49,284 nucleotides of DNA from Candidatus Liminaster caballi (GCA_018065085.1 JAGHUA010000057.1:1-49284); one strand, 5' to 3'. Positions 28,655-39,100 are shown, counted from the first letter of the stretch. Program-made: numbers and translations. Notes: generated by a model from the letters alone, not told the origin.

Positions 28655-29263
28655 TTAAAGAACCTTTATAAGCTCAACATCGAATATGAGCGCGGAATAT
28701 GGTGGGATGCTTGCACCCGCACCACGTTCACCGTAAGCAAGGTTGAAAGGAATGTAGAAACGGTATTTAGCACCTTCCTTCATGAGCTGAACACCTTCTG
28801 TCCAACCTGCAATAACCTGACGCAAACCGAATTCACATGGTTCGCCGCGTTCGTATGACGAATCGAATACTGTGCCATCGATAAGCGTACCGTGGTAATG
28901 ACAGCATACGGTGTCAGAAGCTTTTGGCTGCTTGCCTGTGCCTTCGGTAAGAACTTCATACTGGAGACCGCTTGCAGTGACGGTAACGCCAGATTTCTTG
29001 GCATTTTCAGCGAGGAACTTCTCTCCTTCTATACGAGCAGCCTTACCGGCTTCGGCGGCGGCAGCCTTTTCATTTTCTTCGAGTTCGGCGAAGAATGCAG
29101 CCAGAGTCTGCTGTGCCTCTGCCCCACTCATCTGCAGTTTGTTTCCATTGAGCACATCGGTAATCGACGCAGCGAAATCGCTAACGTTGAGTTTTCCACT
29201 AAGTCCCATCTGTTTGAGTTGCTGGCCGATGTTAAGGCCAAGAGCATAACTAATCTTATCCAT
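28655..29263 (-). CDS. FKBP-type peptidyl-prolyl isomerase (FklB/Mip-like)
   Basis: The 202-residue product speeds proline isomerisation in protein folding. An N-terminal helical dimerisation domain (about 1-90, starting MDKISYALGLNIGQQLKQMG) is followed by an FKBP domain (about 95-202) with YEVLTEGTGKQP, VFDSSYERGEP, VIAGWTEGVQLMKEG and the active-loop YGERGAGASIPPYSALIF. No signal peptide or lipobox is seen, so a cytosolic location is likely. It follows the PorZ-like gene by 29 bases and probably shares its transcript. Confidence 0.92.
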   Translation of the reverse strand: MDKISYALGLNIGQQLKQMGLSGKLNVSDFAASITDVLNGNKLQMSGAEAQQTLAAFFAELEENEKAAAAEAGKAARIEGEKFLAENAKKSGVTVTASGLQYEVLTEGTGKQPKASDTVCCHYHGTLIDGTVFDSSYERGEPCEFGLRQVIAGWTEGVQLMKEGAKYRFYIPFNLAYGERGAGASIPPYSALIFDVELIKVL

Positions 29264-29292
29264 TTTATAGTATTTGTTGGTTAATTGAATTT

Positions 29293-31206
29293 TCAGAGTA
29301 CGAGGAATTTGTACATGCCTCCATCACTGCCATCCTGATTGACCTGATAGATATAATAGACACCAGGCTTGACTCGCCTGCCATCCGACGAACGCAGATT
29401 CCATGTAATGGTGCCGCTCAGAGTTTCTGTGCGGAACAATGGCCTATGCAAAGCATCAGTCACTGTGACAGTACTGCCATAACACAGGTTGCAGATTGTG
29501 AGCGAACCATTGTAGTCAGGTCTGACTGGGTTTGGATAGCAATAGATCTTGTCAGGGTTCTCGGCACCAGGCGTAACATCGCTTTGATAGGTTGCAAGTC
29601 CCTGAGTGGTCAGGAAATACATACATCCGTCATCCGGATTGATTGCTATATGATTGATGACGTCCGACGGAAGCAGGCTGTTTTCCGTAGTGAAATGTGC
29701 GAGCTGAGTATTGTTATCGGCACTGATAAGATAGACGCCTGCGCCCAATGTACCAAACCATTTGCGTCCTGCCTGATCGACGCAGATGCATGTCACGTCA
29801 ATGCCGCTCAAAAGATAGTCGCCAAGTCCGCTACCATCGTTTCTGGCAATGATATACTGGTTGAGAGCCTGTTCACCGGAATAGATCTGACTTGGCTCAA
29901 TATAAGCAGGACCGAACTGGCTGCCAACCCAAACATTTCCATCCTTATCTTCGGCAATGCATCGAAGCGAAGTCCAGCTTGAACCGCCAAGAAGTGCGTT
30001 GTTCTGATTATAGAGCGATGTGAATTTCTGAACCTGATCATGATGGTAGTCATAGCAGATTATCGCCTGGTCATTCCAGTCTTCATTGACCATCCAGAGC
30101 AATCCGCGACTGTCAATAAACATGTCCTTGATGCCGCGATGGGCAACGTTGCCAAGGGCGGAGGTTGTTCGCCATGTTCCATCAGGCTTCAGACACAACA
30201 GCTTTGCTCCTTCTGCCTGCCAGTTTGCCACCCAAAGGTTGCCGTTCTCATCATACTTTATTCCAGTAATCACACAATAGTCATTGCTGTTGATAGGCGA
30301 ACCGATCGGTGAATTATAATATGTATAATGACAATAGAGAGTGTCCGCACGGTATTCATACAAACCGGACTTGGCTCCAACGGCATAATGCGAGTGATCG
30401 AGCGGATCGATGTCAATGGCATTATAGTCGATGAAACGATGGCTGAGCGTGTCTTTGAACGAATCGTCGGCCATTGTCCATTCATCTGTCTCCGTGTCGA
30501 AGATCTGTACGCCTCCTGCCATTGTCCAATTGTATTCGCGGCCAGGGTTGAACGCTCCTCTAACGCTTAGGAACCTGCCATCGGCAAATGTACCGTGGTA
30601 GAATTGGTTGTAAAAAGGGTATTCTCCATTACCAAAATCCGGAAGCATACTGAAATCATTCCTGCTCTGAGGCATCAGCTTGGCCCACTCTCCCACCGCA
30701 CTGTTCAGGTCATGGGTCTTGACAAAAAGCGCATTGACCATGTCAATCTCGATGATGCCGAAACTTGTAGTAAGGAATACAGACGTACCGTCACCGGCGC
30801 ATGTTCCAGTAATCGCCTTGATTTCGTTCATTGTCTTATTCATGAAGTCTGGCATATTGACTATTGTTCCATCAAGGGCGACAATGTCAATATTGCAATC
30901 ATCATAGACAACAGCAAGACGTTGGGCTGCGTCGCACCAGACGATGTGCTGGACGACCGAACCATTAAGACCCGTCTCGCGACTGTATGTCTCGAATGTT
31001 CCGTCTTCAATGAGGCACTTGCAGAGATGTCCTGAAGCGATGGCGAAACAAACGGAATCAGGCACGGCCACTTCCGCCTCTGTATAATCTGAATAGGCCT
31101 GATAGACATGCCACTCTCCCACCTGCTGGCGGGCCATTGCCGATGGCCGGATAACAGTCAGGAGCATGGTGATAAGCAATACTATAGCGTGTATTTTCTT
31201 TATCAT
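29293..31206 (-). CDS. PorZ-like two-propeller protein
   Basis: From the ATG at 31206 (MIKKIHAIVLL) the product is 637 residues with an N-terminal signal sequence; a 10-residue-longer start at 31236 is less likely. The rest reads as two beta-propellers with recurring Trp/Gly strands (GLLWMVNEDW, GNVWVGSQFG, GRKWFGTLGAGVYLIS). A C-terminal beta-sandwich of about 85 residues begins YPNPVRPDYNGSLTI. This layout matches PorZ, a surface component of the type IX secretion system attachment complex in Porphyromonas gingivalis, where the gene is longer. Assignment is by architecture. An alternative is a generic two-component-type propeller protein. It is transcribed with FKBP. Confidence 0.7.
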   Translation of the reverse strand: MIKKIHAIVLLITMLLTVIRPSAMARQQVGEWHVYQAYSDYTEAEVAVPDSVCFAIASGHLCKCLIEDGTFETYSRETGLNGSVVQHIVWCDAAQRLAVVYDDCNIDIVALDGTIVNMPDFMNKTMNEIKAITGTCAGDGTSVFLTTSFGIIEIDMVNALFVKTHDLNSAVGEWAKLMPQSRNDFSMLPDFGNGEYPFYNQFYHGTFADGRFLSVRGAFNPGREYNWTMAGGVQIFDTETDEWTMADDSFKDTLSHRFIDYNAIDIDPLDHSHYAVGAKSGLYEYRADTLYCHYTYYNSPIGSPINSNDYCVITGIKYDENGNLWVANWQAEGAKLLCLKPDGTWRTTSALGNVAHRGIKDMFIDSRGLLWMVNEDWNDQAIICYDYHHDQVQKFTSLYNQNNALLGGSSWTSLRCIAEDKDGNVWVGSQFGPAYIEPSQIYSGEQALNQYIIARNDGSGLGDYLLSGIDVTCICVDQAGRKWFGTLGAGVYLISADNNTQLAHFTTENSLLPSDVINHIAINPDDGCMYFLTTQGLATYQSDVTPGAENPDKIYCYPNPVRPDYNGSLTICNLCYGSTVTVTDALHRPLFRTETLSGTITWNLRSSDGRRVKPGVYYIYQVNQDGSDGGMYKFLVL

Positions 31207-31327
31207 ATATGTGCAAACATTTTTTATATAACGCAAAAATGTATGAATTATTGCAATAAACCACCATTTCTTTCGTTTTACTTATGATTACGGTTGCGCT
31301 GTCGCGGCTGTTAAGTGATGTTTGTCT

Positions 31328-32227
31328 ATGCTACTGTCCATCTTAATTCCCACATATAATCTCTCGTGCTACAAGCTCGTCTATGACTTGCAGCAACAGC
31401 TTATCTCATCGGGCGTTGAGTATGAGATTATTGTGGCTGACGATGGCAGTCGTGATCAGGTTTCGGTTATTGCCAACCTCAAAATCAATGAACTTGACGG
31501 ATGCCGCTATTTGCGCCGGACCGAAAACGTCGGTCGAGCCGCCATTCGCAACGTCTTGGCACGCGAAGCTAAGGGTGAATGGCTCATATTCATTGACAAT
31601 GATGCCAAGGTGGAACGTCCCGACTATATTGCCAGATACATTGCCACTGCACTCGAAAATAAAGGTAACGCCATGGTATTCCCTGGAGGTCTTTATCATG
31701 CTGATTCATGTCCGTCGCCTCTTGTCACATTGCGTTATAGGTATGAGAAAGAGGCAGACTGTCACCGCAGGGCCGATGAACGCAACCTCGACCCATACAG
31801 CCGTTTCACGACGTTCAATGTGATGATTCACCGCGACGTGATGAAACATGTTATGTTCGATGAACAATGTCATGAATACGGTCACGAAGACACACTCTTC
31901 GGACAGCAGTTGAAGGCAGCAGGCATCAAGGTGATGCATATCGATAATCCGCTGCAACATGTCGGACTTGAATCGAATGAAATATTCCTAAAGAAAACAG
32001 TCACTGCGATTAAGTCTCTGATCGCCATTAAAGGCAAACTCGAAGGCATGAGTCAGCTTGAAGTCACCGCTGAAAAAATTTGCCGTTGGCACATCGCTTG
32101 GTTTGTGCGCATTTTATTCCATTTGGCCAAGCCTATTATGATGAAAAATCTGCGCGGCACAAATCCAAGCCTGTTCGTTTTCAAGATATTCAAGCTCGGC
32201 ACATATCTTGATCTTCTAAAAGCCTGA
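31328..32227 (+). CDS. Family 2 glycosyltransferase
   Basis: The 299-residue product has a GT-A fold: ILIPTYNLSCYKL at the N-terminus, ADDGSRDQ, then FIDNDAKVERPDY carrying the DxD-like metal site. The start at 31328 is an ATG; an in-frame TTG at 31322 is also open. The later stretch EYGHEDTLFGQQL contains the ED pair typical of the acceptor site. The C-terminus has an amphipathic or hydrophobic segment (IAWFVRILFHLAKPIMM) that may bind the membrane. It begins a three-gene glycosyltransferase run, likely for a surface polysaccharide or lipid-linked glycan. Donor and acceptor are unknown. Confidence 0.86.
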   Translation: MLLSILIPTYNLSCYKLVYDLQQQLISSGVEYEIIVADDGSRDQVSVIANLKINELDGCRYLRRTENVGRAAIRNVLAREAKGEWLIFIDNDAKVERPDYIARYIATALENKGNAMVFPGGLYHADSCPSPLVTLRYRYEKEADCHRRADERNLDPYSRFTTFNVMIHRDVMKHVMFDEQCHEYGHEDTLFGQQLKAAGIKVMHIDNPLQHVGLESNEIFLKKTVTAIKSLIAIKGKLEGMSQLEVTAEKICRWHIAWFVRILFHLAKPIMMKNLRGTNPSLFVFKIFKLGTYLDLLKA

Positions 32228-32233
32228 TTGCTC

Positions 32234-33175
32234 ATGTTATCTGTCATTGTTCCAGCATACAATACCTCCGCATGGATTGTCCAATGCCTCGACAGCATCA
32301 TTGCTGCCGAACCTGCCCAGTCGCATGAGCTCGAGGTTGTTGTTGTCAACGATGGCAGCACGGACAATACGGCCGACATTCTTGCCAACTATTGCCAGAA
32401 GCATAGCGAAGTCAGGGTGATAACACAGGAGAACCAAGGTCTTAGTGGTGCGCGCAACACAGGTCTTAAGGCAGCCCGTGGGCGATACGTTGCGTTCGTC
32501 GATTCGGATGACCGTTGGGCGGATGACATCTATTTGCCATGGAATGAAATCAGAAAGGGAACACTTGACATCATCGGTCTCGATATCGTGCGACAAAAAC
32601 ATGATGGAGGTCAGACAATTCCCTACAGGCGCTACAAAGCACCCTACGGCAGCCGGTTCGCCAATGGCATGGATTTTCTGAAGGGACGCAATCTCCTGCC
32701 ATGCGTCATCGGATATATCTATCGCCGAGCTTTCCTCATTGACAATGGCCTTTATTTCGCCAGTGGACTATATCATGAGGACGAGGATTTCACCACGCGC
32801 GTTTTCCTCAAGGCTGGTCCGTTTATGGCAGTCAAAGGTCCGCATTATGTCTATGTCGAACGACAGGAAAGCATTACCACATCAACCGACAAAGCTCGTC
32901 AGCGCAAACGCATCGGAGATCTCCTGATAATTCTCAACAATCTGCGACAACTGCCCAATAACGAATGCGAAAGGATAGTCTTGAAGACAAAACTGTCATT
33001 TCTGACGCTCGACACAGTCCGTCTGATGCTTTCTTTCAACCTCGGACGTGATTTCGAACAGCAGGCAATGAACAAGATGAAGGAAATGGGCCTCTACCCT
33101 TTTGCAATGATTGCCGATTTGCACTACCTGCTTTTGCGCTCATATCTCAGTATTCGCCTATTGTTACGACGCTAA
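32234..33175 (+). CDS. Family 2 glycosyltransferase
   Basis: The 313-residue product is a GT-A enzyme: SVIVPAYNTSAWIVQCLDSI, VVNDGSTDNT, ENQGLSGARNTGLKAARG and the metal-site FVDSDDRW, with a catalytic-base stretch YHEDEDFTTR. The ATG at 32234 is preferred; a TTG at 32228 directly after the previous stop is also in frame. The gene lies 6 bases after the first glycosyltransferase stop, so the two are co-translated. It resembles O-antigen or capsule side-chain enzymes, but its sugar is unknown. Confidence 0.88.
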   Translation: MLSVIVPAYNTSAWIVQCLDSIIAAEPAQSHELEVVVVNDGSTDNTADILANYCQKHSEVRVITQENQGLSGARNTGLKAARGRYVAFVDSDDRWADDIYLPWNEIRKGTLDIIGLDIVRQKHDGGQTIPYRRYKAPYGSRFANGMDFLKGRNLLPCVIGYIYRRAFLIDNGLYFASGLYHEDEDFTTRVFLKAGPFMAVKGPHYVYVERQESITTSTDKARQRKRIGDLLIILNNLRQLPNNECERIVLKTKLSFLTLDTVRLMLSFNLGRDFEQQAMNKMKEMGLYPFAMIADLHYLLLRSYLSIRLLLRR

Positions 33176-33219
33176 TTTCGGAATCGACTTATTAGCCTCC
33201 CAATAATCTATATAAAGAC

Positions 33220-34377
33220 ATGCACATTCTCGCCATTCCATCGTTCTTTCCTCCCCATGGAGGGGCATTTTGCCTCGATCAGGCGAAAGCTCTTCGTGAT
33301 GCAGGCCACGAAGTCCGTATCCTGGCGTGTGTACAACTTGGCTTTACCCTTGACAAAGATTTTTATTTCAAGGCGCACAACGGAAGATGGTGGGAGCAGA
33401 TCGATGGTATTGACGTCTATCGCACTTACGTTCATGGTTTGCCAAAGTCGGTAAGATTTAATGCCAGCCGATGGATCAGCACCGTGTCTTCGATGTACGA
33501 CGATTACGTTAAGAAATACGGCGAACCGGATGTGATTCATACTCACTGCGCCCATCTGGCTGGTCTGGCGGCAATGCGTATATCCCGCCAGCATCATAAA
33601 CCATATTTCATCACAGAACATCTGTCAGCAGAACTCTTCAAGGCCGAGTTTGGCGAACATTGGGAACGACACGAATGGCTTCGACTTCAGCTTATCGATG
33701 CATATCAGAATGCTGCGAATGTCATGCCTGTGGCTGCAGAACTTGTGAAGAATCTTGAACCGTTCTTTGGCGAGAATTACAGATTCACACCTGTGTCAAA
33801 TATCGTCGATACACAATTCTTTGCCTACCGAAATCGTACAACACCATACGGGCGCAAGATGCGGTTCTGCTGCCTTGCCATAGCCAGCAACATCCATTGC
33901 AAGGGATATGATATATTGGCAAAGGCATGGGAAGACATAAAAGACGCAGAACTGGTCATTGCCGGACAGATGACTGACAGCCCTGCCATGAAACAGCTGT
34001 TTGCGTCATGCACGAACGTCGAACTCAAAGGTCATCTTGACCGCGACAGTGTCCGTGACCTGCTCTACGATTGCGATGCCCTGATTCTTGCCTCACGCAG
34101 CGAAGCACAGCCTTTGGTTCTGCTCGAAGCAATGTCAACCGGAATTCCTGTCATCGCATCAGACATCGTACCTCAAAGCCTGCGCATTGACAAAGCATGT
34201 CACATCTTTCCAACCGAGGATGCACAGGCGCTTAATATTATTATAAAAGAAATGATCGGAAAGACGGACATGCCGACTTCCCGACCAGAATATCATGATG
34301 CGGTTTGCCAATTGGCTTCACCTCAGTGCATAGCCGCACAGCTTACTCGTATCTTCAGCCAATCAGACGGCCAATGA
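33220..34377 (+). CDS. GT4-type (GT-B) glycosyltransferase
   Basis: The 385-residue product is a GT-B enzyme. The N-terminal half starts with IPSFFPPHGGAFCLDQAKAL. The C-terminal half has IASNIHCKGYDILAKAW, GHLDRDSVRDLLYDCDALILASRSEAQPLVLLEAMSTG in overlapping pieces, with the EAQPLVLLE nucleotide-sugar motif of GT4 enzymes, and then GIPVIASD. It is third in the run, 44 bases after the second enzyme. Its stop overlaps the end of the convergent ECF sigma gene by 15 bases, with no terminator between. Confidence 0.88.
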   Translation: MHILAIPSFFPPHGGAFCLDQAKALRDAGHEVRILACVQLGFTLDKDFYFKAHNGRWWEQIDGIDVYRTYVHGLPKSVRFNASRWISTVSSMYDDYVKKYGEPDVIHTHCAHLAGLAAMRISRQHHKPYFITEHLSAELFKAEFGEHWERHEWLRLQLIDAYQNAANVMPVAAELVKNLEPFFGENYRFTPVSNIVDTQFFAYRNRTTPYGRKMRFCCLAIASNIHCKGYDILAKAWEDIKDAELVIAGQMTDSPAMKQLFASCTNVELKGHLDRDSVRDLLYDCDALILASRSEAQPLVLLEAMSTGIPVIASDIVPQSLRIDKACHIFPTEDAQALNIIIKEMIGKTDMPTSRPEYHDAVCQLASPQCIAAQLTRIFSQSDGQ

Positions 34378-34956
34378 GATATTGTGCTGCTCTGCCAGAC
34401 GGCGCATATTGAGCACAGCATAGCGCACACGGCCAAGGGCGGTGTTGATGCTGATACCAAGAGCGTCGGCAATTTCCTTAAACGACATATTCTTATAGAA
34501 ACGCATGATGACGATCTGCTGCTGGTTTTCAGGCAGAAACATAATCATGCGACGAATGTCACACAAAACCTGCTTGTAACTCAGTTCCTCCTCATGCGAT
34601 GAATACATGTCTTCGCCCTCAAGATTGCAATGTCCGAAAATATCGTACTCGGAATCTCCCTCATTGATAATCTGGGCAACCTGCTCTGAACGGAAATGGT
34701 CAAAGATAAGGTTGCGGGCAACGCGAAACAGGAAGCCGACAAAGCGACCCGACTCCATATATCGGCCCGATTTGATGGAAACAATAACTTTCGTGAATGT
34801 GTCTTGGAAAATGTCTTCTGCCAATTCCTTATTCTGAACAATGCCGGCAATATATGCATAGACATTGTTTTTATAACGGAACAACAATTCATCGAACGCC
34901 TCGTTCTTACCCTGCGCAAAGAGAGCAACCAAGCTCTCATCTGATAGATTCTTCAT
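34363..34956 (-). CDS. ECF-type RNA polymerase sigma factor
   Basis: The 197-residue product has sigma-70 region 2 (FDELLFRYKNNVYAYIAG, ELAEDIFQDTFTKVI, GFLFRVARNLIFDHFR) and region 4 (LPENQQQIVIMRFYKNMSFKEIADALGISINTALGRVRYA). It lacks regions 1 and 3, so it is an extracytoplasmic-function type. No anti-sigma (FecR or zinc-type) gene lies next to it, and no SusC/SusD follows, so it is not the usual carbohydrate-sensing cassette. Its own -7 box is CATCTTTG at 35059-35066. Confidence 0.9.
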   Translation of the reverse strand: MKNLSDESLVALFAQGKNEAFDELLFRYKNNVYAYIAGIVQNKELAEDIFQDTFTKVIVSIKSGRYMESGRFVGFLFRVARNLIFDHFRSEQVAQIINEGDSEYDIFGHCNLEGEDMYSSHEEELSYKQVLCDIRRMIMFLPENQQQIVIMRFYKNMSFKEIADALGISINTALGRVRYAVLNMRRLAEQHNISLAV

Positions 34957-35058
34957 CTAAAAAATGTATTGGTTAAAGCGTAGAGTTTTTTCTATAGGCA
35001 ACGAGTTTTATATGTTCGACTACTGTTTATTTTTTGATTCGTGTCAGTATTGACGGTG

Positions 35059-35066
35059 CAAAGATG
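35059..35066 (-). promoter_or_regulatory. -7 box of the ECF sigma gene
   Basis: On the minus strand this reads CATCTTTG, one mismatch from TAnnTTTG and the same variant as at 719-726. The -33 element is unclear. Confidence 0.4.
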
Positions 35067-35149
35067 ATTATTTTTTTTCATTCGCAGCACAATTTTTGTC
35101 GAAAAAATGCGTTTTCTAAACATTTTTTATCATTTTTAATGCGTTTTCG

Positions 35150-35180
35150 TTGTTTTTTATGCAAAAAATACGTACTTTCG
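35150..35180 (+). promoter_or_regulatory. Promoter of the nucleotidyltransferase/GH105-GH106 operon
   Basis: TTG near 35150 and TACTTTCG at 35173-35180 (one mismatch) have 19-base spacing. The leader to the ATG at 35273 would be about 85 bases. Confidence 0.45.
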
Positions 35181-35272
35181 CACATCGAAAACCCAAATAT
35201 TAATCAACAAAACCATTGAGAGTAATCAATAAAAATCAAATCAAATAGACTAATTTAATCATTAAACAAACT

Positions 35273-36199
35273 ATGAAACCTACACTTTTCCTTTTGGCAG
35301 CAGGTATGGGCAGCCGTTACGGCGGACTCAAGCAGCTTGATGGTCTCGGACCTAACGGCGAGACTATTATGGACTATAGTATTTATGATGCAATCCAGGC
35401 CGGTTTCGGCAAGATTGTATGGGTTATCCGTCGCGATTTCGAGGAGCAGTTCCGCACTCAGATTCTCAGCAAGTATGAGGGTCAGATTCCTTGCGAACTC
35501 TGTTTCCAGAGCATCGATGCCCTCCCAGAGGGATTCTCTGTTCCAGAAGGACGTCAGAAGCCTTGGGGCACTAACCACGCCGTGCTCATGGGCAAGGATG
35601 CAATCAAAGAACCATTCTGTGTTATCAACTGCGATGATTTCTATAACCGCGATGCTTTCATGGTAATCGGCAAATTCCTTGCTGATCTTCCAGATGGCGC
35701 AACCAACCAATATGCTATGGTCGGTTTCCGTTGCTGCAATACTCTGAGCGAGAACGGTACTGTAAGCCGTGGTATCTGCTCAAAGGACGACAATGGCAAC
35801 CTTACCACCTGCGTTGAGCGCACCAAGATTGCCCGTCTTGAGGATGGTTCCGTTGCCTTCCGCGCCGACAATAAGGAAGACGGCGAATGGGTAAAGGTTG
35901 ACGAGAACTCGCCAGTCTCAATGAATATGTGGGGCTTCACTCCAGACTATTTCCAGTATAGCGAGGAGTATTTCAAGGAGTTCCTCAGCAACCCTGCCAA
36001 TATGCAGAACCTCAAGTCAGAGTTCTTCATTCCTCTCATGATCAACAAGCTCATCACCGAGGGAACAGCCACTTGCAAGGTACTTGATACTACATCTAAG
36101 TGGTTCGGCGTAACATACGCAGAAGATCGTCCAGACACAGTGAAGCGCATTGCCGACCTCGTAGCAGACGGCACATATCCTTCTCCACTCTTCAAATAA
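35273..36199 (+). CDS. Sugar-phosphate nucleotidyltransferase family protein
   Basis: The 308-residue cytosolic protein begins with the NTP-transferase signature FLLAAGMGSRYGGLKQ (GxGxR..K), followed by DGLGPNGETIMDYSIYDA. The metal-site Asp pair is in CVINCDDFYNRDAF. These enzymes join a nucleoside triphosphate to a sugar or other phosphate; members of this subgroup are poorly characterised, so the substrate is unknown. Its TAA overlaps the ATG of the following secreted glycosidase by one base (TAATG), which suggests coupled translation. Confidence 0.85.
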   Translation: MKPTLFLLAAGMGSRYGGLKQLDGLGPNGETIMDYSIYDAIQAGFGKIVWVIRRDFEEQFRTQILSKYEGQIPCELCFQSIDALPEGFSVPEGRQKPWGTNHAVLMGKDAIKEPFCVINCDDFYNRDAFMVIGKFLADLPDGATNQYAMVGFRCCNTLSENGTVSRGICSKDDNGNLTTCVERTKIARLEDGSVAFRADNKEDGEWVKVDENSPVSMNMWGFTPDYFQYSEEYFKEFLSNPANMQNLKSEFFIPLMINKLITEGTATCKVLDTTSKWFGVTYAEDRPDTVKRIADLVADGTYPSPLFK

Positions 36200-39100
36200 T
36201 GAGAAAACTGATTCAATCTATACTATTATCTGTTTGCTGTGTCATCCCTGCGGTGGCACAGCAAACAGCACTTTTGCCCAAAGGCGAGGAAATAATCAAG
36301 ACTATGGAGTCGGTCAACGAATGGTTCGTCAACCGTCATCCAGATCCTACAGTCCGTTCGTTCGGCAAAGGTAAATACCGTCCTTCAAGTCTGTGGACGC
36401 GCGGCGTCTATTACGAAGGTCTCATGGCCTTGTACGAGATTGACCCACGTCCGGATTACTACGAATACACATACAGATGGTGCGAGTTTCACGACTGGAC
36501 ACCACGCAATGGCATCTCGACACGCGATGCCGACGACTATTGCTGCTCACAGACATATATCGACATGTACCGAATCGATCCAAAACCGGAGAAGTTGGTG
36601 CATGTGATTGAGAACTGTGACATGATAGTCAATCAGACAGAACTCAAAGACTGGTGTTGGATCGATGCCATACAGATGGGAATGCCTGTCTTTGCCAAAC
36701 TTGGAAAGACCACTGGCAACCAAAAGTATTGGGAGAAAGCCCACTCATTATATATATATACGCGCAATGAATATGACGGCGGACTGTGGAATGAAAAAGA
36801 CGGACTGTGGTGGCGCGACCATGACTTTAATCCGCCATACGTCACACCGCAGGGACGTCAATGTTACTGGAGTCGTGGCAATGGTTGGGTGGTTGCCGCC
36901 CTTTGCCGTGTGATGGACGAAATACCAGAGTCACATCCTTTTTACTCTCAATATAAACAGGATCTGTTGGCAATGCTCGAAAGCCTAAAAGGAAGGGTAC
37001 GTGAAGACGGCACATGGAACTGTTCGCTCGACGACCCTGATGACTTTGGCGGAATGGAAGTCACAGGCACAAGTCTGTTTGTCTATGGCATGGCTTGGGC
37101 GTTGAGACACGGATATGTTACGGCCGATGACTATCTGCCTGTTATTGCTAAGGCTTGGAATGCTATGTGCAGCAAAGCCGTTCATCCGGAAGACGGAATG
37201 CTCGGTTTCCAGCAAGGCACTGGCAAGGAGCCAAAAGAGTCTCAGCCGACACTCTATGACAAGATTCCTGATTTTGACGATTTTGGTATCGGTTGTTTCC
37301 TGCTTTGCGGAAGCGAGGTCTATAAACTCACACAGATGAGTGCTCAATGGCCAGTGGCAAGACGTGAGGCAAAACCAGGCACACGATGGTGGTGGATGGG
37401 TTCTGCTGTAGATTCGGTCAATCTCACAAGAAACCTTGAGACATACGCGAATGCCGGAATCGGCAGCGTTGAAATCACACCTATTTACGGCGTCAACGGC
37501 AATGAGAGAAATGAGATTGAGTTTCTTTCTGACCGTTGGATGAATATGCTTTCGCACACCATTAGCGAAGGCAAGCGTCTTGGCATAGATGTGGATATGA
37601 ACACTGGTACGGGCTGGCCTTTTGGCGGCCCGTCGGTTAATATTGACGATGCTGCAAGCAAACTTGAATACACGGCTACGGCAATCGGATATTCTGTCCG
37701 ATATGACATTTCGTGTGGACATACACGTCAAGCTGTCAAACGTGCAGCTCCAGGCGGTGAGGGACTTGTGCTCGATCATCTGAACAAAGATGCCGTTGCC
37801 CGTTATCTTAATCGTTTCAAAGAAGCATTCAGTCGCACATGTTCGCCTCTTCCCCACTCTTTCTTCAATGACTCATATGAGGTCTATGGAGCAGACTGGA
37901 CTCCTTCGATGCTCGATGAATTTGAAAAACGACGCGGCTACAGGCTCCAGGATCATCTGACCGAATTCCTGCAGGATTCTGCTACCAATCACCGATATGT
38001 TATTCAAGACTATCGTGAGACAATGTCCGATCTTCTTCTTTCAAACTTCACAAACCAATGGGCTGAATGGGCACATTCCATGGGTAGCACTGTAAGAAAT
38101 CAGGGACATGGTTCTCCAGCTAATCTGCTTGATGTCTATGCTGCTGTTGATATTCCTGAGATTGAAGGTTTCGGACTTACAGATTTCGGCATCTCCGGTC
38201 TGCGTACAGATTCGATGTGGAAAAAGAACGATGCTGACCTGACAATGCTTAAATATGCATCGTCTGCAGCTCATATCTGTGGCAAGCCTTACACTTCTAG
38301 CGAGACATTCACATGGCTGACCGAACATTTTCGCACATCATTGAGCCAATGTAAGCCAGACTTTGATCTGATGCAGATTGGAGGCGTGAATCACTGTTAT
38401 TTCCACGGCACGACCTATTCGCCAGCCATTGACGAGAGCAATCCTTGGCCAGGACACTTGTTTTATGCTTCAATGGAGATGTCGCCAGTCAATACAATTT
38501 GGAAGGACGCCCCTGCATTCTTCAGCTATATCACACGCGTTCAGAGTTTCATGCAATATGGCAAGCCTGACAATGACCTACTTATGTATATGCCAGTCTA
38601 TGACGCGTGGTATGAGAACGACGGACGTCTTTTGATGTTCGCAATCCATGGCATGGAAAAGAAGTCTCCGCGTTTTGTTGATGCTGTCAACGAAATATAT
38701 AATGCCGGATACGATATGGACTATGTCTCGGACAGAATGATAGAGGATACTCGTATTGGTGATGATGGCACATTGGTATCTAGTGGAGGCGCTCACTACA
38801 AAGCATTGGTTTTGCCAGGAGTGCATTTCATGCAGCCTGAAACCATGACGCACATACTCAGTCTTGCAAAAATGGGTGCGACAATCATTATCGTTGGTCA
38901 GCGACCTGACAACGTACCTGGTCTCTACAACCGAGAGACAAGGCTTAACGATCTCAGAGGACTTGTAGAAGGTCTTGATTCATGTCCGAATGTCATCTTT
39001 GCCGAAACCTATGCCGTAGCTCTGGACTCAATAACCGACATCAAGGCTGAGTGTATGAAGAGTCAATACGGATTGAAGTGCATACGTCGAAGCAATGCTA

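Larger units (their letters stand above)
34957..35272. other. Divergent promoter region, ECF sigma / nucleotidyltransferase
   Basis: A 316-base AT-rich gap with many T runs. It holds a minus-strand -7 box for the sigma gene (35059-35066) and a plus-strand promoter (35150-35180). Nothing else is evident. Confidence 0.6.

Noticed and set aside
36100-36198. 33-codon extension of the GH105-GH106 frame into the nucleotidyltransferase gene
   Set aside because: The ATG at 36199 begins a clear signal peptide, and the extension is Arg/Ser-rich out-of-frame reading of the upstream gene.
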